42,868 nucleotides of DNA, from the NCBI GenBank assembly GCA_937951995.1, contig CALGAG010000140.1, positions 1 through 42,868 of the forward strand, read 5' to 3'. This document shows positions 23,385-31,287 of this stretch, in pieces. The translations under genes and the position numbers were made by a program. The notes beneath the pieces are model-generated. The model saw only the letters and a list, made by a program, of their open reading frames with translations, ran no database searches and was not told the origin of the DNA. This DNA comes from an uncultured Bacillota bacterium (GTDB taxonomy: Bacteria > Bacillota > Clostridia > Tissierellales > Tissierellaceae). Within the stretch, counting starts at the first letter, position 1; every line of letters starts with the position of its first letter.

Positions 23385-24224
23385 TCAGTACTTCTTCTTG
23401 TTCATTACCTGTATCAGCCTGTCAAGAATGATGGCAAGTATTACAATTGCAATACCTGATGCAAATCCTTGACCTGCCTGGTTTCTACCAATTGCCCTAT
23501 ACACTTCTGTTCCAAGACCCTCTGCACCGATCATGGATGCTATTACCACCATTGATAGGGCAAGCATGATTGTCTGGTTGATTCCCTGCATTATTGTACT
23601 CTTGGCAAGTGGAAGCTGAACCTTGAACAGTTTTTGTGTTCCTGTCGATCCAAATGCATCGGATGCTTCAATAAGCTCCCTTGAAACCTCTCTAATCCCA
23701 AGGTTTGTAAGTCTTACGACAGGAGGCATTGCAAAAATAACAGAAGCAATTATTCCAGGAACCATTCCGATTCCAAAGAATGAAACTGCGGGTATTAGGT
23801 AAACAAATGCGGGCATTGTCTGCATGAAGTCAAGAATCGGCTTTACAATACTCTCTACCGTTTCACTTTTAGCCATCCATATTCCCAGTGGAATACCAAA
23901 GACAATGGCTATAAGGCTGGCCGAAAGTATCAGTGCCAGGGTAAGCATCGTTCCCTCCCAATAGTTGAGGTTCCAAATAAGGGTTAGACCCAGCAGAACA
24001 AATACCGGCAGTCCCCACACCTTCTTTGTAAGGTAAATTGTAACTATCACCATCAAGGCTATAAAGGCCAGTGGTGGCAGGAACATCAAGACTGCACTTA
24101 CACCGTCTACAAAGGTATCCAAAAAATCACTGATGGGATCAAAGAACCATCTTGCATTGCTTCTCAGGTATCTTACCATTGTATCTACCCATCTCACCAA
24201 AGGTAATTGTGGTATATTATTCAT
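23385..24224 (-). CDS. opuAB: Glycine-betaine ABC transporter permease
   Basis: Membrane subunit, 279 residues, with a helical N-terminus and about six membrane segments. The ABC-permease EAA loop lies near residue 190 (ELIEASDAFGSTGTQKLFKVQLP), with NQTIMLALSMVVIASMIGAEGLG following, a strong signature of the OpuAB/ProW family. The start at 24224 overlaps the ATPase gene by 8 bases, which is the usual coupling in this operon type. Confidence 0.94.
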   Translation of the reverse strand: MNNIPQLPLVRWVDTMVRYLRSNARWFFDPISDFLDTFVDGVSAVLMFLPPLAFIALMVIVTIYLTKKVWGLPVFVLLGLTLIWNLNYWEGTMLTLALILSASLIAIVFGIPLGIWMAKSETVESIVKPILDFMQTMPAFVYLIPAVSFFGIGMVPGIIASVIFAMPPVVRLTNLGIREVSRELIEASDAFGSTGTQKLFKVQLPLAKSTIMQGINQTIMLALSMVVIASMIGAEGLGTEVYRAIGRNQAGQGFASGIAIVILAIILDRLIQVMNKKKY

Positions 24225-25410
24225 CCAGATTCACCTCGTTTCCCGACAGGGCAGCCAGAACGGCTCCTCGGACGATTATTCCCTTCAGTACTTTACCTTC
24301 GGTTACCGCAACGGGTATGGGAGTGTCGTATATTACCTTAAACAAGTCGTTCAAGGATATATCAGGTGGTACTGTTGGAACTTCCTTTTCTACAATATCT
24401 TCAAGGTCCTTTACGCCATTGTCGATTGCCTGTGCAGCTGCCTCAGCTGTAACTATTCCATAAAGCTCCTGATTGTTCTTTGTTACATATACGCTGGATA
24501 TTCCAGCCTTCTTCATTCTCTGCAGGGCAACCCTTGGACCGTGTTTTTCAATCTGTATGGTCTCAGGCTTTATCATTACATGTGCCGCAGTGAAAACCTT
24601 TGACCTGTCAACATCCTCAACAAATTTCTCTACATAGTCATTTGAAGGATTTGTCATGATCTCCTCGGGAGTACCTATCTGAACAATTAACCCATCCTTC
24701 ATTAGGGCTATCCTGTCCCCGATCTTAAGTGCCTCATCAAGGTCATGGGTAATAAATAGTATGGTCTTCTTCATTGACTGCTGCAACTCAAGAAGCTCAT
24801 CCTGCATATCCTTTCTGATCAGCGGGTCAAGTGCTGAAAATGCCTCATCCATAAGAAGAATATCCGGGTCGTTTGCAAGGGCTCTTGCCAATCCAACCCT
24901 CTGCTGCATTCCTCCGGAAAGCTGGTTGGGATACTGGTCTTCATAGCCCTTGAGGCCTACCATCTCCAGTGCCCTTTTGGATTTTTCCTGGATTTCAGAT
25001 TTTTCATAGCCCTGGACTTCCAGTCCATAGCCAGTGTTCTCAATAATTGTTCTGTGTGGGAATAAACCGAAATTCTGGAATACCATGCTCAGTTTTTTCC
25101 TTCTGGTTTCAATCAATTTTTTCTTATCCATCTTTGACAGGTCTTCACCATCTATCATTATACTTCCATGTGAAGGCTCAATAAGTCTGTTCACCAAACG
25201 GATCAAGGTTGATTTCCCACTTCCTGACAGGCCCATTATTACAAACACCTCACCGGCATTCACCTCAAAGGAAACCCTGTTGACTCCAACAGTCATGCCT
25301 GTCTTCTCAAGAATCTCAGACTTTGACTTGCCTTCCTTCAGTAGCTTGATCCCAAGCTTGGGATTCTTCCCGAAGACCTTTGTCAAATCTTCAACTACAA
25401 TTTTTTTCAT
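24217..25410 (-). CDS. opuAA: Glycine-betaine ABC transporter ATPase with CBS domains
   Basis: Energising subunit, 397 residues. The nucleotide-binding domain has Walker A (GLSGSGKS), the Q-loop (VFQNFGLFPH), the signature LSGGMQQR, Walker B (ILLMDEAFSALD) and the switch His in FITHDLDEA. The C-terminal portion (about 275-397) is a CBS pair of the type that senses ionic strength or c-di-AMP in OpuA transporters; gdpP in this window would set the latter. GGGGTG precedes the ATG. First gene of opuAA-AB-AC, divergent from gbsR. Confidence 0.94.
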   Translation of the reverse strand: MKKIVVEDLTKVFGKNPKLGIKLLKEGKSKSEILEKTGMTVGVNRVSFEVNAGEVFVIMGLSGSGKSTLIRLVNRLIEPSHGSIMIDGEDLSKMDKKKLIETRRKKLSMVFQNFGLFPHRTIIENTGYGLEVQGYEKSEIQEKSKRALEMVGLKGYEDQYPNQLSGGMQQRVGLARALANDPDILLMDEAFSALDPLIRKDMQDELLELQQSMKKTILFITHDLDEALKIGDRIALMKDGLIVQIGTPEEIMTNPSNDYVEKFVEDVDRSKVFTAAHVMIKPETIQIEKHGPRVALQRMKKAGISSVYVTKNNQELYGIVTAEAAAQAIDNGVKDLEDIVEKEVPTVPPDISLNDLFKVIYDTPIPVAVTEGKVLKGIIVRGAVLAALSGNEVNLDE

Positions 25411-25542
25411 CCATTCACCCCGTTCTCATACATCTTAATTTTATATTTTATATCAGTTGAATCCTCGTTGACTGGTCCATACTTATACAGCAACCTTCCC
25501 TAAAACAAGAGATCCAATCGAAATATTCCTGATTTTGGTCAG

Positions 25543-25570
25543 AAAAAACCTCAACAGAATTTCTTTGAGG
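25543..25570 (-). terminator. Terminator-like hairpin in the opu leader
   Basis: Minus-strand stem CCTCAA / TTGAGG (25549-25570), extendable inward by AGA/TCT, followed by TTTTTT (25543-25548). It lies between the opu promoters and opuAA, so the operon may be controlled by attenuation. Confidence 0.7.
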
Positions 25571-25582
25571 CTCCATTTATCT

Positions 25583-25610
25583 ATTATACAGGTTTTTCAT
25601 AAATTGTCAA
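25583..25610 (-). promoter_or_regulatory. opu promoter P1
   Basis: Consensus TTGACA (25605-25610), a 16-base spacer and consensus TATAAT (25583-25588) on the minus strand. The predicted start lies only a few bases before the leader hairpin. Confidence 0.75.
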
Positions 25611-25668
25611 GGGATGATTCCGTTTGTATTGTATGTTGCGTTTGTTCAGTTTTTTCTGTACAATAATG

Positions 25669-25697
25669 ATTATACACTATTTTCCCTATATTATCCA
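25669..25697 (-). promoter_or_regulatory. Possible opu promoter P2
   Basis: TATAAT (25669-25674) with TGGATA (25692-25697) 17 bases upstream on the minus strand. The -35 coincides with the left arm of the inverted repeat, so a bound repressor would block it. Confidence 0.4.
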
Positions 25698-25719
25698 TAT
25701 TGATTTTGTTTGGATAATA
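25689..25719. promoter_or_regulatory. Candidate GbsR operator
   Basis: Perfect inverted repeat TATTATCCA (25689-25697) / TGGATAATA (25711-25719), 13-base spacer, half-site centres 22 bases apart (about two helical turns). It overlaps the gbsR promoter, as expected for an autoregulating MarR-fold dimer. Confidence 0.55.
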
Positions 25720-25728
25720 ATCTATATT
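25700..25728 (+). promoter_or_regulatory. gbsR promoter
   Basis: TTGATT (25700-25705), a 17-base spacer and TATATT (25723-25728), about 57 bases before the gbsR ATG. Confidence 0.55.
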
Positions 25729-25785
25729 AGAAGTAAATAGTGTACTTTAGCTTGTTAAACGCCGAGAAACAATTAGGAGGATAAA

Positions 25786-26328
25786 ATGTCAGAGGATAGA
25801 TCAAAGATTGCAAATCAAGTTGAGGAAATAAAGAACAAGGCTACTGCAGCCCTTGCAAAGCAGATAAATTTCTATGGATTGAACCTTTCGGAATCAAGGT
25901 TGTTCTCCCTGATGTTTCTGGAGGACTCCCCCATGACCCTGGATGAAATGAGCGGACAGCTGGGCATGAGCAAGACCTCCATGAGCACGGGAATTCACAG
26001 TCTACAGGATGCCAAGATGGTTGAACAGACCTGGAGAAAGGGTGTCAGAAAGGACCTTTACAAGGCTGAGGAAAATCTTTACTCTAGCTTCTCAAATACC
26101 TATCTGGAAAAATGGTTTTCCGTAATTGGCAACAATAAAAAAATCTTCAACTCCATCTCCAGGGATATTGCAACCCTGCTGGATAAGGTTGAAGAAGATG
26201 ACTTAAGGGAATCTCTGGTGAGTTATTCATTGAAGATTGGTGAGGTCCTTCAGTTCTACACCTGGTTGGAATCAATGTTCAGGGACATGAGGGACAGTAT
26301 CGACAAAATGGATTTTGAGAGAGACTAG
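25786..26328 (+). CDS. GbsR/OpcR-type MarR-family regulator
   Basis: A 180-residue winged-helix regulator of the GbsR family, which controls osmoprotectant uptake or synthesis and, in Bacillus, responds to choline. The helix-turn-helix lies at about residues 48-90 (MTLDEMSGQLGMSKTSMSTGIHSL, quoted as a region), with the wing around WRKGVRKDLYKAEE. A C-terminal helical region is probably for dimerisation and effector binding. AATTAGGAGG precedes the ATG. It is divergent from opuAA and shares an operator-like repeat. It is the only plus-strand gene for several kilobases and its stop lies 2 bases from the convergent HNH gene. Confidence 0.9.
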   Translation: MSEDRSKIANQVEEIKNKATAALAKQINFYGLNLSESRLFSLMFLEDSPMTLDEMSGQLGMSKTSMSTGIHSLQDAKMVEQTWRKGVRKDLYKAEENLYSSFSNTYLEKWFSVIGNNKKIFNSISRDIATLLDKVEEDDLRESLVSYSLKIGEVLQFYTWLESMFRDMRDSIDKMDFERD

Positions 26329-26330
26329 GT

Positions 26331-26762
26331 CTATAGGATACCCATCCTGTCTCCATCCATCCTGATTATTACATTGTTATGTATGTAAAGGGTTATCCTG
26401 TCTCCACGAGCAATGGATTCTTCCTCCACACATTGGATGCTGGTGATCCTCTTTATTATTTCTTCGGATTCCTTTCTCCCTGTACCCTTCACCGCCCATA
26501 TGATTCTTTTGTCCTTCCATGCCCTGTGGAAAAGTTCCAAATGGATCTTTTCTTTATCCACAGGGATTTTGTTTTTTTTGTATTTATTGCACAGCCTGCA
26601 GCAGGATACCAGGTTGAAATAGTCGTCAGTTCCCCCTTTTGAGCGGGGTTGATAGTGGTCCAGGGTCATTTGTCCAGGCTTGAGAGCTTTTCCACAATAA
26701 AAGCACTTCTGCCCATCCCGAATGTATATGTATTTCTTATCAAGAGTCTTTCTCCTTACCAT
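26331..26762 (-). CDS. HNH endonuclease-domain protein
   Basis: A 143-residue protein with a compact HNH nuclease in its N-terminal half: a zinc pair CFYCGK, the metal/catalytic LDHYQPRSKGG, then LVSCCRLCNKYK. The second half is Lys/Glu-rich and not assigned. Such stand-alone proteins (resembling McrA or 5-methylcytosine-type HNH) have varied or unknown targets; nothing nearby indicates restriction or phage. GGGAGAG precedes the ATG. The gene begins only about 20 bases after the aminotransferase terminator with no promoter of its own visible, so expression may depend on read-through. Confidence 0.85.
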   Translation of the reverse strand: MVRRKTLDKKYIYIRDGQKCFYCGKALKPGQMTLDHYQPRSKGGTDDYFNLVSCCRLCNKYKKNKIPVDKEKIHLELFHRAWKDKRIIWAVKGTGRKESEEIIKRITSIQCVEEESIARGDRITLYIHNNVIIRMDGDRMGIL

Positions 26763-26780
26763 AAAGCTCTCCCCCCCGAC

Positions 26781-26811
26781 AAAAAAATTCCCCGGAAATA
26801 AATTTCCGGGG
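26781..26811 (-). terminator. Rho-independent terminator after the aminotransferase gene
   Basis: Stem CCCCGGAAAT / ATTTCCGGGG (26790-26811) with a 2-base centre, then TTTTTTT on the minus strand (26781-26787). Strong. Confidence 0.9.
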
Positions 26812-26818
26812 TTTTCTT

Positions 26819-28003
26819 CTACTTCATTGACTCCTTTATTACACCTGCAAGAAGCTTCATTCCTTCTACAATCTTTTCGTCTTCCATTGCAGAATAGTTT
26901 AGTCTCATACTGTTTTCATGACCACCATTTGCATAGAATGATCCTCCTGGCACAAATGCAACCTTCTTCTCAAGAGCCTTTACTGCAAGGTCTCTTGTAT
27001 TGATGTGCTCAGGTAGGGTAACCCATGTGAAGAGTCCACCCTCAGGTATTGTATAGGTAACTCCCTCAGGGAATTCTTCCTTCATAACGTTTATCATAAG
27101 GTTTCTTCTTCTCAGGTAGACTTCCTTGATCTTTTCGATGTGCTCCTCTATATCATACTTTTCAAGGAACATGGCAACTTCCATTTGTGATATTGTACTT
27201 GACTGTAGGTCTGCTCCCTGCTTCATAAGTACATATTTGTTTAGAATCTCCGGTGATGCGGCAATCCATCCAAGTCTGAATCCTGGACAAAGAATCTTTG
27301 AGAATGTTCCCAGGTAGATTACCCTTCCATCTGTATCAAAATGCTTGATTGATGGAAGCAATTCCCCTTCAAACCTAAGCTCTCCATATGGGTTATCCTC
27401 AATTATTGCAACATCGTACTTGTTTCCAAGCTCAACTAGCTTCTTTCTCTTTTCCACAGACCAGGTTTTGCCTGATGGGTTCTGAAAATCCGGTATCACG
27501 TAGATGAACTTAACATTTGAGCCTGTCTTAAGGGCCTCTTCAAGCTCTTCCATATTCATTCCGTCATCCTCAAGCTCAATGTCGATAAAGTTTGGCTCGT
27601 AGGCCTTGAATGCATTGATAGCTCCAAGATAGCTTGGCTTTTCAAGTATTATTGTGTCTCCTGGGTTAATGAACAGCTTTGCTGAGAAATCCAATCCTTG
27701 CTGCGAACCACTTGTTACAAGGATATCCTTGTCTTCTACAAATGCCTGCATCTTCTCCATTCTCTTTGCTATTGCAGCTCTTAGGGGCTGATAACCTTCT
27801 GTAGGTCCGTATTGAAGGGCTTGTGATCCCTTTTCTTCAATGACCTGCTTAGATACGGCTATCATCTCTTCTACTGGAAACAGCTCTGGAGCAGGAAAAC
27901 CTCCACCAAATGATATGATTCCAGGCTGGGCAGCAACCTTCAAAAGCTCTCTTATTTCTGAAGCCTTCATGTTTTTCATTCTCTCTGCGTATTTCAAATT
28001 CAT
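26819..28003 (-). CDS. PLP-dependent aminotransferase (class I, 2-aminoadipate type)
   Basis: Fold-type I aminotransferase of 394 residues, close to the LysN/2-aminoadipate transaminase and MocR-catalytic-domain group. Visible are ISFGGGFPAPELFP, LVTSGSQQGLDFSAK, the PDFQNPSGKTW pocket, IIEDNPYGELRF with the PLP-ring Asp, and the Schiff-base Lys in GTFSKILCPGFRLGW. The start at 28003 (MNLKYAERM) is set by TGGAGGTG upstream; a frame open to 28042 has no such site. The amino donor and acceptor are not predictable; 2-oxoglutarate with an aromatic, branched or methylthio amino acid are all possible. It has its own promoter downstream of the isomerase gene and a strong terminator. Confidence 0.9.
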   Translation of the reverse strand: MNLKYAERMKNMKASEIRELLKVAAQPGIISFGGGFPAPELFPVEEMIAVSKQVIEEKGSQALQYGPTEGYQPLRAAIAKRMEKMQAFVEDKDILVTSGSQQGLDFSAKLFINPGDTIILEKPSYLGAINAFKAYEPNFIDIELEDDGMNMEELEEALKTGSNVKFIYVIPDFQNPSGKTWSVEKRKKLVELGNKYDVAIIEDNPYGELRFEGELLPSIKHFDTDGRVIYLGTFSKILCPGFRLGWIAASPEILNKYVLMKQGADLQSSTISQMEVAMFLEKYDIEEHIEKIKEVYLRRRNLMINVMKEEFPEGVTYTIPEGGLFTWVTLPEHINTRDLAVKALEKKVAFVPGGSFYANGGHENSMRLNYSAMEDEKIVEGMKLLAGVIKESMK

Positions 28004-28051
28004 TACAGCACCTCCATTTTTCTTCGGAAAACCTTTTCCCATATTACCTAT

Positions 28052-28080
28052 AGTTTACACTTTCTTGTTTCAATTGTCCA
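28052..28080 (-). promoter_or_regulatory. Promoter of the aminotransferase gene
   Basis: TGGACA (28075-28080), a 17-base spacer and TAAACT (28052-28057) on the minus strand, between the isomerase stop and the aminotransferase start. Confidence 0.6.
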
Positions 28081-28086
28081 GACCCA

Positions 28087-29145
28087 TTAGAGGACCAGCT
28101 CTGCTTTCTCTCCCTCCTTGAAATACCTGTGGAGGTCGTACGCTGAGAATATGCCTCTGTCAGTGACCACTCCACTGACTAGATGGGGTGGTGTTGCATC
28201 AAAGGATGGATAGAATCCATTGACTCCCTCCATTGCAGTTCTCACCCCCATTGCCTGAAGAACAAACTCGGGATCCCTCTCCTCGATTGTTACAGTGTCA
28301 ATGGTATCATGACCCTTGTCGGGTATTCCTGTTACAAAGTATGGAATTCCAAGATGCTTGGCAACAATTGCGATCTGGTAGGTCCCAATCTTGTTGACTA
28401 TGTGGCCATCCAGGCATATGGCATCCGCAGCCGATGTGAATAGGTCAACCTTCTTCTTTTCCATCACATAGGCTGGCATGTTGTCAGTTATAACGGTGGT
28501 GTGGAAGCCCTGGTCCTGGGCAACGCTGGCAGTAAGCCTGGCTCCCTGGAAGTAGGGTCTGGTCTCTGGACAGATGACCTTTATGTCCTTGTTCCTCTCC
28601 TTTGCCTCCCTTAGCATCAGTCCAACAATTGTCTCTCCAAAGCACTGGGTCATGATTGTTCCCTTGTCTGGAAACAGGTCCACAAGGTTTACGGCAACCT
28701 TGCCAATTCTTTTGTACCTGTTTTCCGTATGGTCTACAGTGTGTAGGAAGATTGCCTCATCAACCCTTTTACCTTCCTCTAATGCAGTCTCTGCAATCTC
28801 AAGACATCCCTCCACAATGATCCTCATCCTCTTTGTTGTGGTGGGTCTTGCTGTGGCGATGGTCTCTGCAGCCTTTCTTAAGTACTCCAGCTGGTCCACT
28901 TCCTTCATCTCCCTGGCCTCATAGGCTGCCAGGGCCATTCCCATTCCGGCTGCCGTGTAGGGTCCGGCACTTTGTGTCACCATATCGGTCACTGCCTGGG
29001 CCACCTCCTGGTGACTATTGCAAACCTCATACCTGACCGAGGTAGGATAAACCCTCCTATCAAGAATCTTGACCTTCCCATCCTCATACCAGGCCACATT
29101 TTCATAGCGTAGCATAAAGGCCAGGTCCCTGTCCTGTCTCTCCAT
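28087..29145 (-). CDS. mtnA: MtnA-like sugar-1-phosphate isomerase
   Basis: Member of the eIF2B/MtnA family, best matched to S-methyl-5-thioribose-1-phosphate isomerase (aldose to ketose in methylthioadenosine salvage). The 352 residues show YTAAGMGMALAAYE near the N-terminus, ARPTTTKRM, a cysteine in TQCFGET (Cys168), ETRPYFQGARLTA, VITDNMPAYVM and an Asp in SAADAICLDG (Asp241), followed by NKIGTYQIAIVAK. The usual CNxGALAT context of the catalytic cysteine is replaced by CFGETI, so the enzyme is divergent and may act on a related substrate such as 5-deoxyribose-1-phosphate. It follows the nucleoside phosphorylase gene by 10 bases, which makes a two-step nucleoside route likely. Confidence 0.85.
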   Translation of the reverse strand: MERQDRDLAFMLRYENVAWYEDGKVKILDRRVYPTSVRYEVCNSHQEVAQAVTDMVTQSAGPYTAAGMGMALAAYEAREMKEVDQLEYLRKAAETIATARPTTTKRMRIIVEGCLEIAETALEEGKRVDEAIFLHTVDHTENRYKRIGKVAVNLVDLFPDKGTIMTQCFGETIVGLMLREAKERNKDIKVICPETRPYFQGARLTASVAQDQGFHTTVITDNMPAYVMEKKKVDLFTSAADAICLDGHIVNKIGTYQIAIVAKHLGIPYFVTGIPDKGHDTIDTVTIEERDPEFVLQAMGVRTAMEGVNGFYPSFDATPPHLVSGVVTDRGIFSAYDLHRYFKEGEKAELVL

Positions 29146-29155
29146 TGTGCACCTC

Positions 29156-29977
29156 CTAGATTTCCTTGATTATTTCCCTTATAAGCCTTTCAACCTTGTC
29201 TTCGGACAATTCACCGATTTCATTTACCTCCTGGGTGGTAACTGGGTTTCCGGTTATTCCCGCTGCCATATTAGAAATCAGGGATATTCCAAGCACCTTG
29301 ATCCCACAATGGGCAGCTGTTATTGCCTCTGTTACAGTGGACATTCCAACGGCATCCCCACCTAGAATTCTCATGGCCCTTATTTCAGCCGGGGTCTCGA
29401 ACTGGGGTCCTGTTGCGTAGAAATAGACCCCCTCCTTGAGCTTGATGTCCTCCTTATCTCCTATTCTCTTTGCAAGGTCCCTAAGGTCTCTGGTGTACAT
29501 GTCAGAGACATCAAAGAATCTTGGGCCAAACTCAGGGATGTTGTTCCCTCTCACAGGACTCTGACCCTGCAGCTTTATATGGTCATTTATTAGCATAATG
29601 TCCCCTGGCACCATATCAGTATTGATTGCTCCAGCTGCATTTGTGAGAACAAGGGTTTCAACTCCAAGAAGCCTGAATACCCTTATTGGTATAGCAAGTC
29701 TTTCAAAGTCATATCCTTCGTAATGGTGAAAGCGCCCGCTCATGCAGACCACCCTTTTATCTCCCAAATTTCCAACTATCAGCTTTCCAGCATGGCTCTC
29801 AACTGTTGACAGGAGGAAGTTGGGAATCTCCTTGTAGTCAATCACCACAGGATCCTTGATTTTTTCCGCCAGTCCCCCAAGGCTTGATCCTAGAACCAGG
29901 CCAAACTTGACCTCTCCTCCAATTCTTTCCATTATGTAGTCTGCTGCTTTTTTGTAGTATCCGTAAGCATATCTCAT
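29156..29977 (-). CDS. Purine-nucleoside phosphorylase (PNP family)
   Basis: Trimeric-type PNP/MTA phosphorylase, 273 residues, splitting nucleosides with phosphate to base and sugar-1-phosphate. Motifs: LVLGSSLGGLAE (phosphate loop; the common form has Gly in place of the second Ser), VESHAGKL, GRFHHYEGY, LVLTNAAGAIN, YATGPQFETPAEIRAM (base site), GMSTVTEAITAAHCG and SNMAAGITG. The start at 29977 follows GGGGGAGGG; the longer frame to 29995 lacks a site. With the MtnA-like gene next, the sugar phosphate made here is probably passed to the isomerase. It has an extended -10 promoter upstream. Confidence 0.92.
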   Translation of the reverse strand: MRYAYGYYKKAADYIMERIGGEVKFGLVLGSSLGGLAEKIKDPVVIDYKEIPNFLLSTVESHAGKLIVGNLGDKRVVCMSGRFHHYEGYDFERLAIPIRVFRLLGVETLVLTNAAGAINTDMVPGDIMLINDHIKLQGQSPVRGNNIPEFGPRFFDVSDMYTRDLRDLAKRIGDKEDIKLKEGVYFYATGPQFETPAEIRAMRILGGDAVGMSTVTEAITAAHCGIKVLGISLISNMAAGITGNPVTTQEVNEIGELSEDKVERLIREIIKEI

Positions 29978-30008
29978 TATGTTTCCCTCCCCCATATCAT
30001 CTGTTTTA

Positions 30009-30017
30009 AGTATACCA
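30009..30017 (-). promoter_or_regulatory. Extended -10 promoter of the PNP-mtnA operon
   Basis: TGG followed by TATACT on the minus strand (30009-30017) forms an extended -10, with no good -35. It lies directly after the dehydrogenase terminator. Confidence 0.5.
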
Positions 30018-30029
30018 GATTCACTCCAG

Positions 30030-30054
30030 AAAAATAAGGGCCCAAATAGGCCCC
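30030..30054 (-). terminator. Rho-independent terminator after the alcohol dehydrogenase gene
   Basis: Minus-strand stem GGGGCC / GGCCCT (30037-30054, 6-base loop) followed by TATTTTT. It begins 6 bases after the stop. Confidence 0.8.
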
Positions 30055-30059
30055 AATAA

Positions 30060-31223
30060 TCATTCCGCCAGCTTGTAGATTTCTATGGCATCTGCCCTGT
30101 CAATCTTCTTAAGAGCCCCAAAGCTTCCCATGGATGTTGCTAGGTCAGCCATTCTCTCGTATTCATCTGTAGGCAACCCTGCTTCTGTAAGGGTCCTGGG
30201 CAGGCCGATCTTTTTGAGGAACTCCTCAAATCTCCTGATGCCCTCAAGGGCAACATGCTCTTTTGTGTTTCCTGCAGCTGACACTCCAAAAACATTCACT
30301 GCAAACTTGTTGAATATATCAAGATCTTCCCTGTATACATACTTCATCCAGGCAGGGAATATTATTCCAAGTGTCACTCCATGGGTGGCCCCGTAAAGTG
30401 CACTGAGCTGGTGTCCAAGCTGATGGCTTGACCAGTCATCCTCCCTTCCAAGACCCAAGAGACCATTGTGGGCTATGGTTCCTGCCAGCATTATCTCAGC
30501 CCTGGCATTGTAATCGTCAGGATTCTTCAATAGCTTGTAGGCATTGCTTATTACCGTTCTCATGGTGGCTTCTGCAAGGCTGTCAGTCAGATCAACATTT
30601 TCGGTCTTGGTAAAATATCTTTCAAATATATGTGAAAGAATGTCCATTACACCTGCAAAGGTCTGGTCCTTTGGTAGGGACATGGTGTATTCCGGATCCA
30701 TGATTGCAAACTCAGGCCTTAGCAGGTCATGGTTTACTGCCAGCTTCAGATTTTCATCTTCATTTGTTATGACACTACCCATGCTGGCTTCGCTTCCCGT
30801 TGCGGGTATTGTAAGTATAACTCCCACCGGAAGGGCCCTTTCCACCTTTTCCTTTCCAAGAAAGAAGTCCCAGATATCTGCATCAGTTAAGGCACCAAGG
30901 GCTATGGCCTTGGCAGAGTCAATGACACTACCTCCACCCACTGCAAGTATAAGGTCGATCTCATTATCCCTCACAACTCTTATACCCTCACGGACCATTG
31001 AAAGGGCCGGATTGGGCTTGACCCCTCCAAGCTCGAAGACCTGGACACCGGACTTTTCAAGCTGGTTTATTGTATCCTCGTAAATACCGTTCTTTTTTAT
31101 ACTTCCTCCTCCGTAATGGAGGAGTATCCTCCTGTATTTTCCCTCCACAAGCTTTGGAAGCTTCTCTATGCTACCCTTTCCAAACTTGATCATGGTGGGT
31201 GTGTAAAAGCTGAAATTTTTCAT
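30060..31223 (-). CDS. Iron-containing alcohol dehydrogenase
   Basis: Group III (iron-type) NAD(P)H-dependent alcohol dehydrogenase, 387 residues, close to butanol dehydrogenases. The N-terminal Rossmann-like half has FGKGSIEKLP, LHYGGGS and the GGGS nucleotide loop in LAVGGGSVIDSAKAIA. The metal site follows: the Asp of the EFAIMDPEYT region, His residues of MDILSHIFE, and GHQLSALYGATHG. The start is ATG 31223 (MKNFSFYTP) behind GAGAGGAG, which removes 35 residues of an untypical upstream extension. It forms its own unit ahead of PNP-mtnA. It could reduce fermentation aldehydes or, given the neighbours, an aldehyde from nucleoside salvage. Confidence 0.93.
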   Translation of the reverse strand: MKNFSFYTPTMIKFGKGSIEKLPKLVEGKYRRILLHYGGGSIKKNGIYEDTINQLEKSGVQVFELGGVKPNPALSMVREGIRVVRDNEIDLILAVGGGSVIDSAKAIALGALTDADIWDFFLGKEKVERALPVGVILTIPATGSEASMGSVITNEDENLKLAVNHDLLRPEFAIMDPEYTMSLPKDQTFAGVMDILSHIFERYFTKTENVDLTDSLAEATMRTVISNAYKLLKNPDDYNARAEIMLAGTIAHNGLLGLGREDDWSSHQLGHQLSALYGATHGVTLGIIFPAWMKYVYREDLDIFNKFAVNVFGVSAAGNTKEHVALEGIRRFEEFLKKIGLPRTLTEAGLPTDEYERMADLATSMGSFGALKKIDRADAIEIYKLAE

Positions 31224-31287
31224 AATAAAACTCCTCTCGTTCTGGATACTAATAGTATACCCAGAAGAGAGGAATTTAGTTTGGAAA

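Larger units (their letters stand above)
25411..25785. other. 375-base divergent control region of opu and gbsR
   Basis: Holds, from left to right: the opu 5' leader with a terminator-like hairpin, two candidate minus-strand promoters, a 9-base inverted repeat as candidate operator, and the gbsR promoter. Each is listed separately. A tiny frame of 10 codons (ATG about 68 bases upstream of opuAA) is visible in the leader but has little support. Confidence 0.7.

Noticed and set aside
25411..25480. Leader peptide of ten codons before opuAA
   Set aside because: The ribosome site is distant, the codons show no enrichment that would suggest attenuation, and it is short enough to occur by chance.
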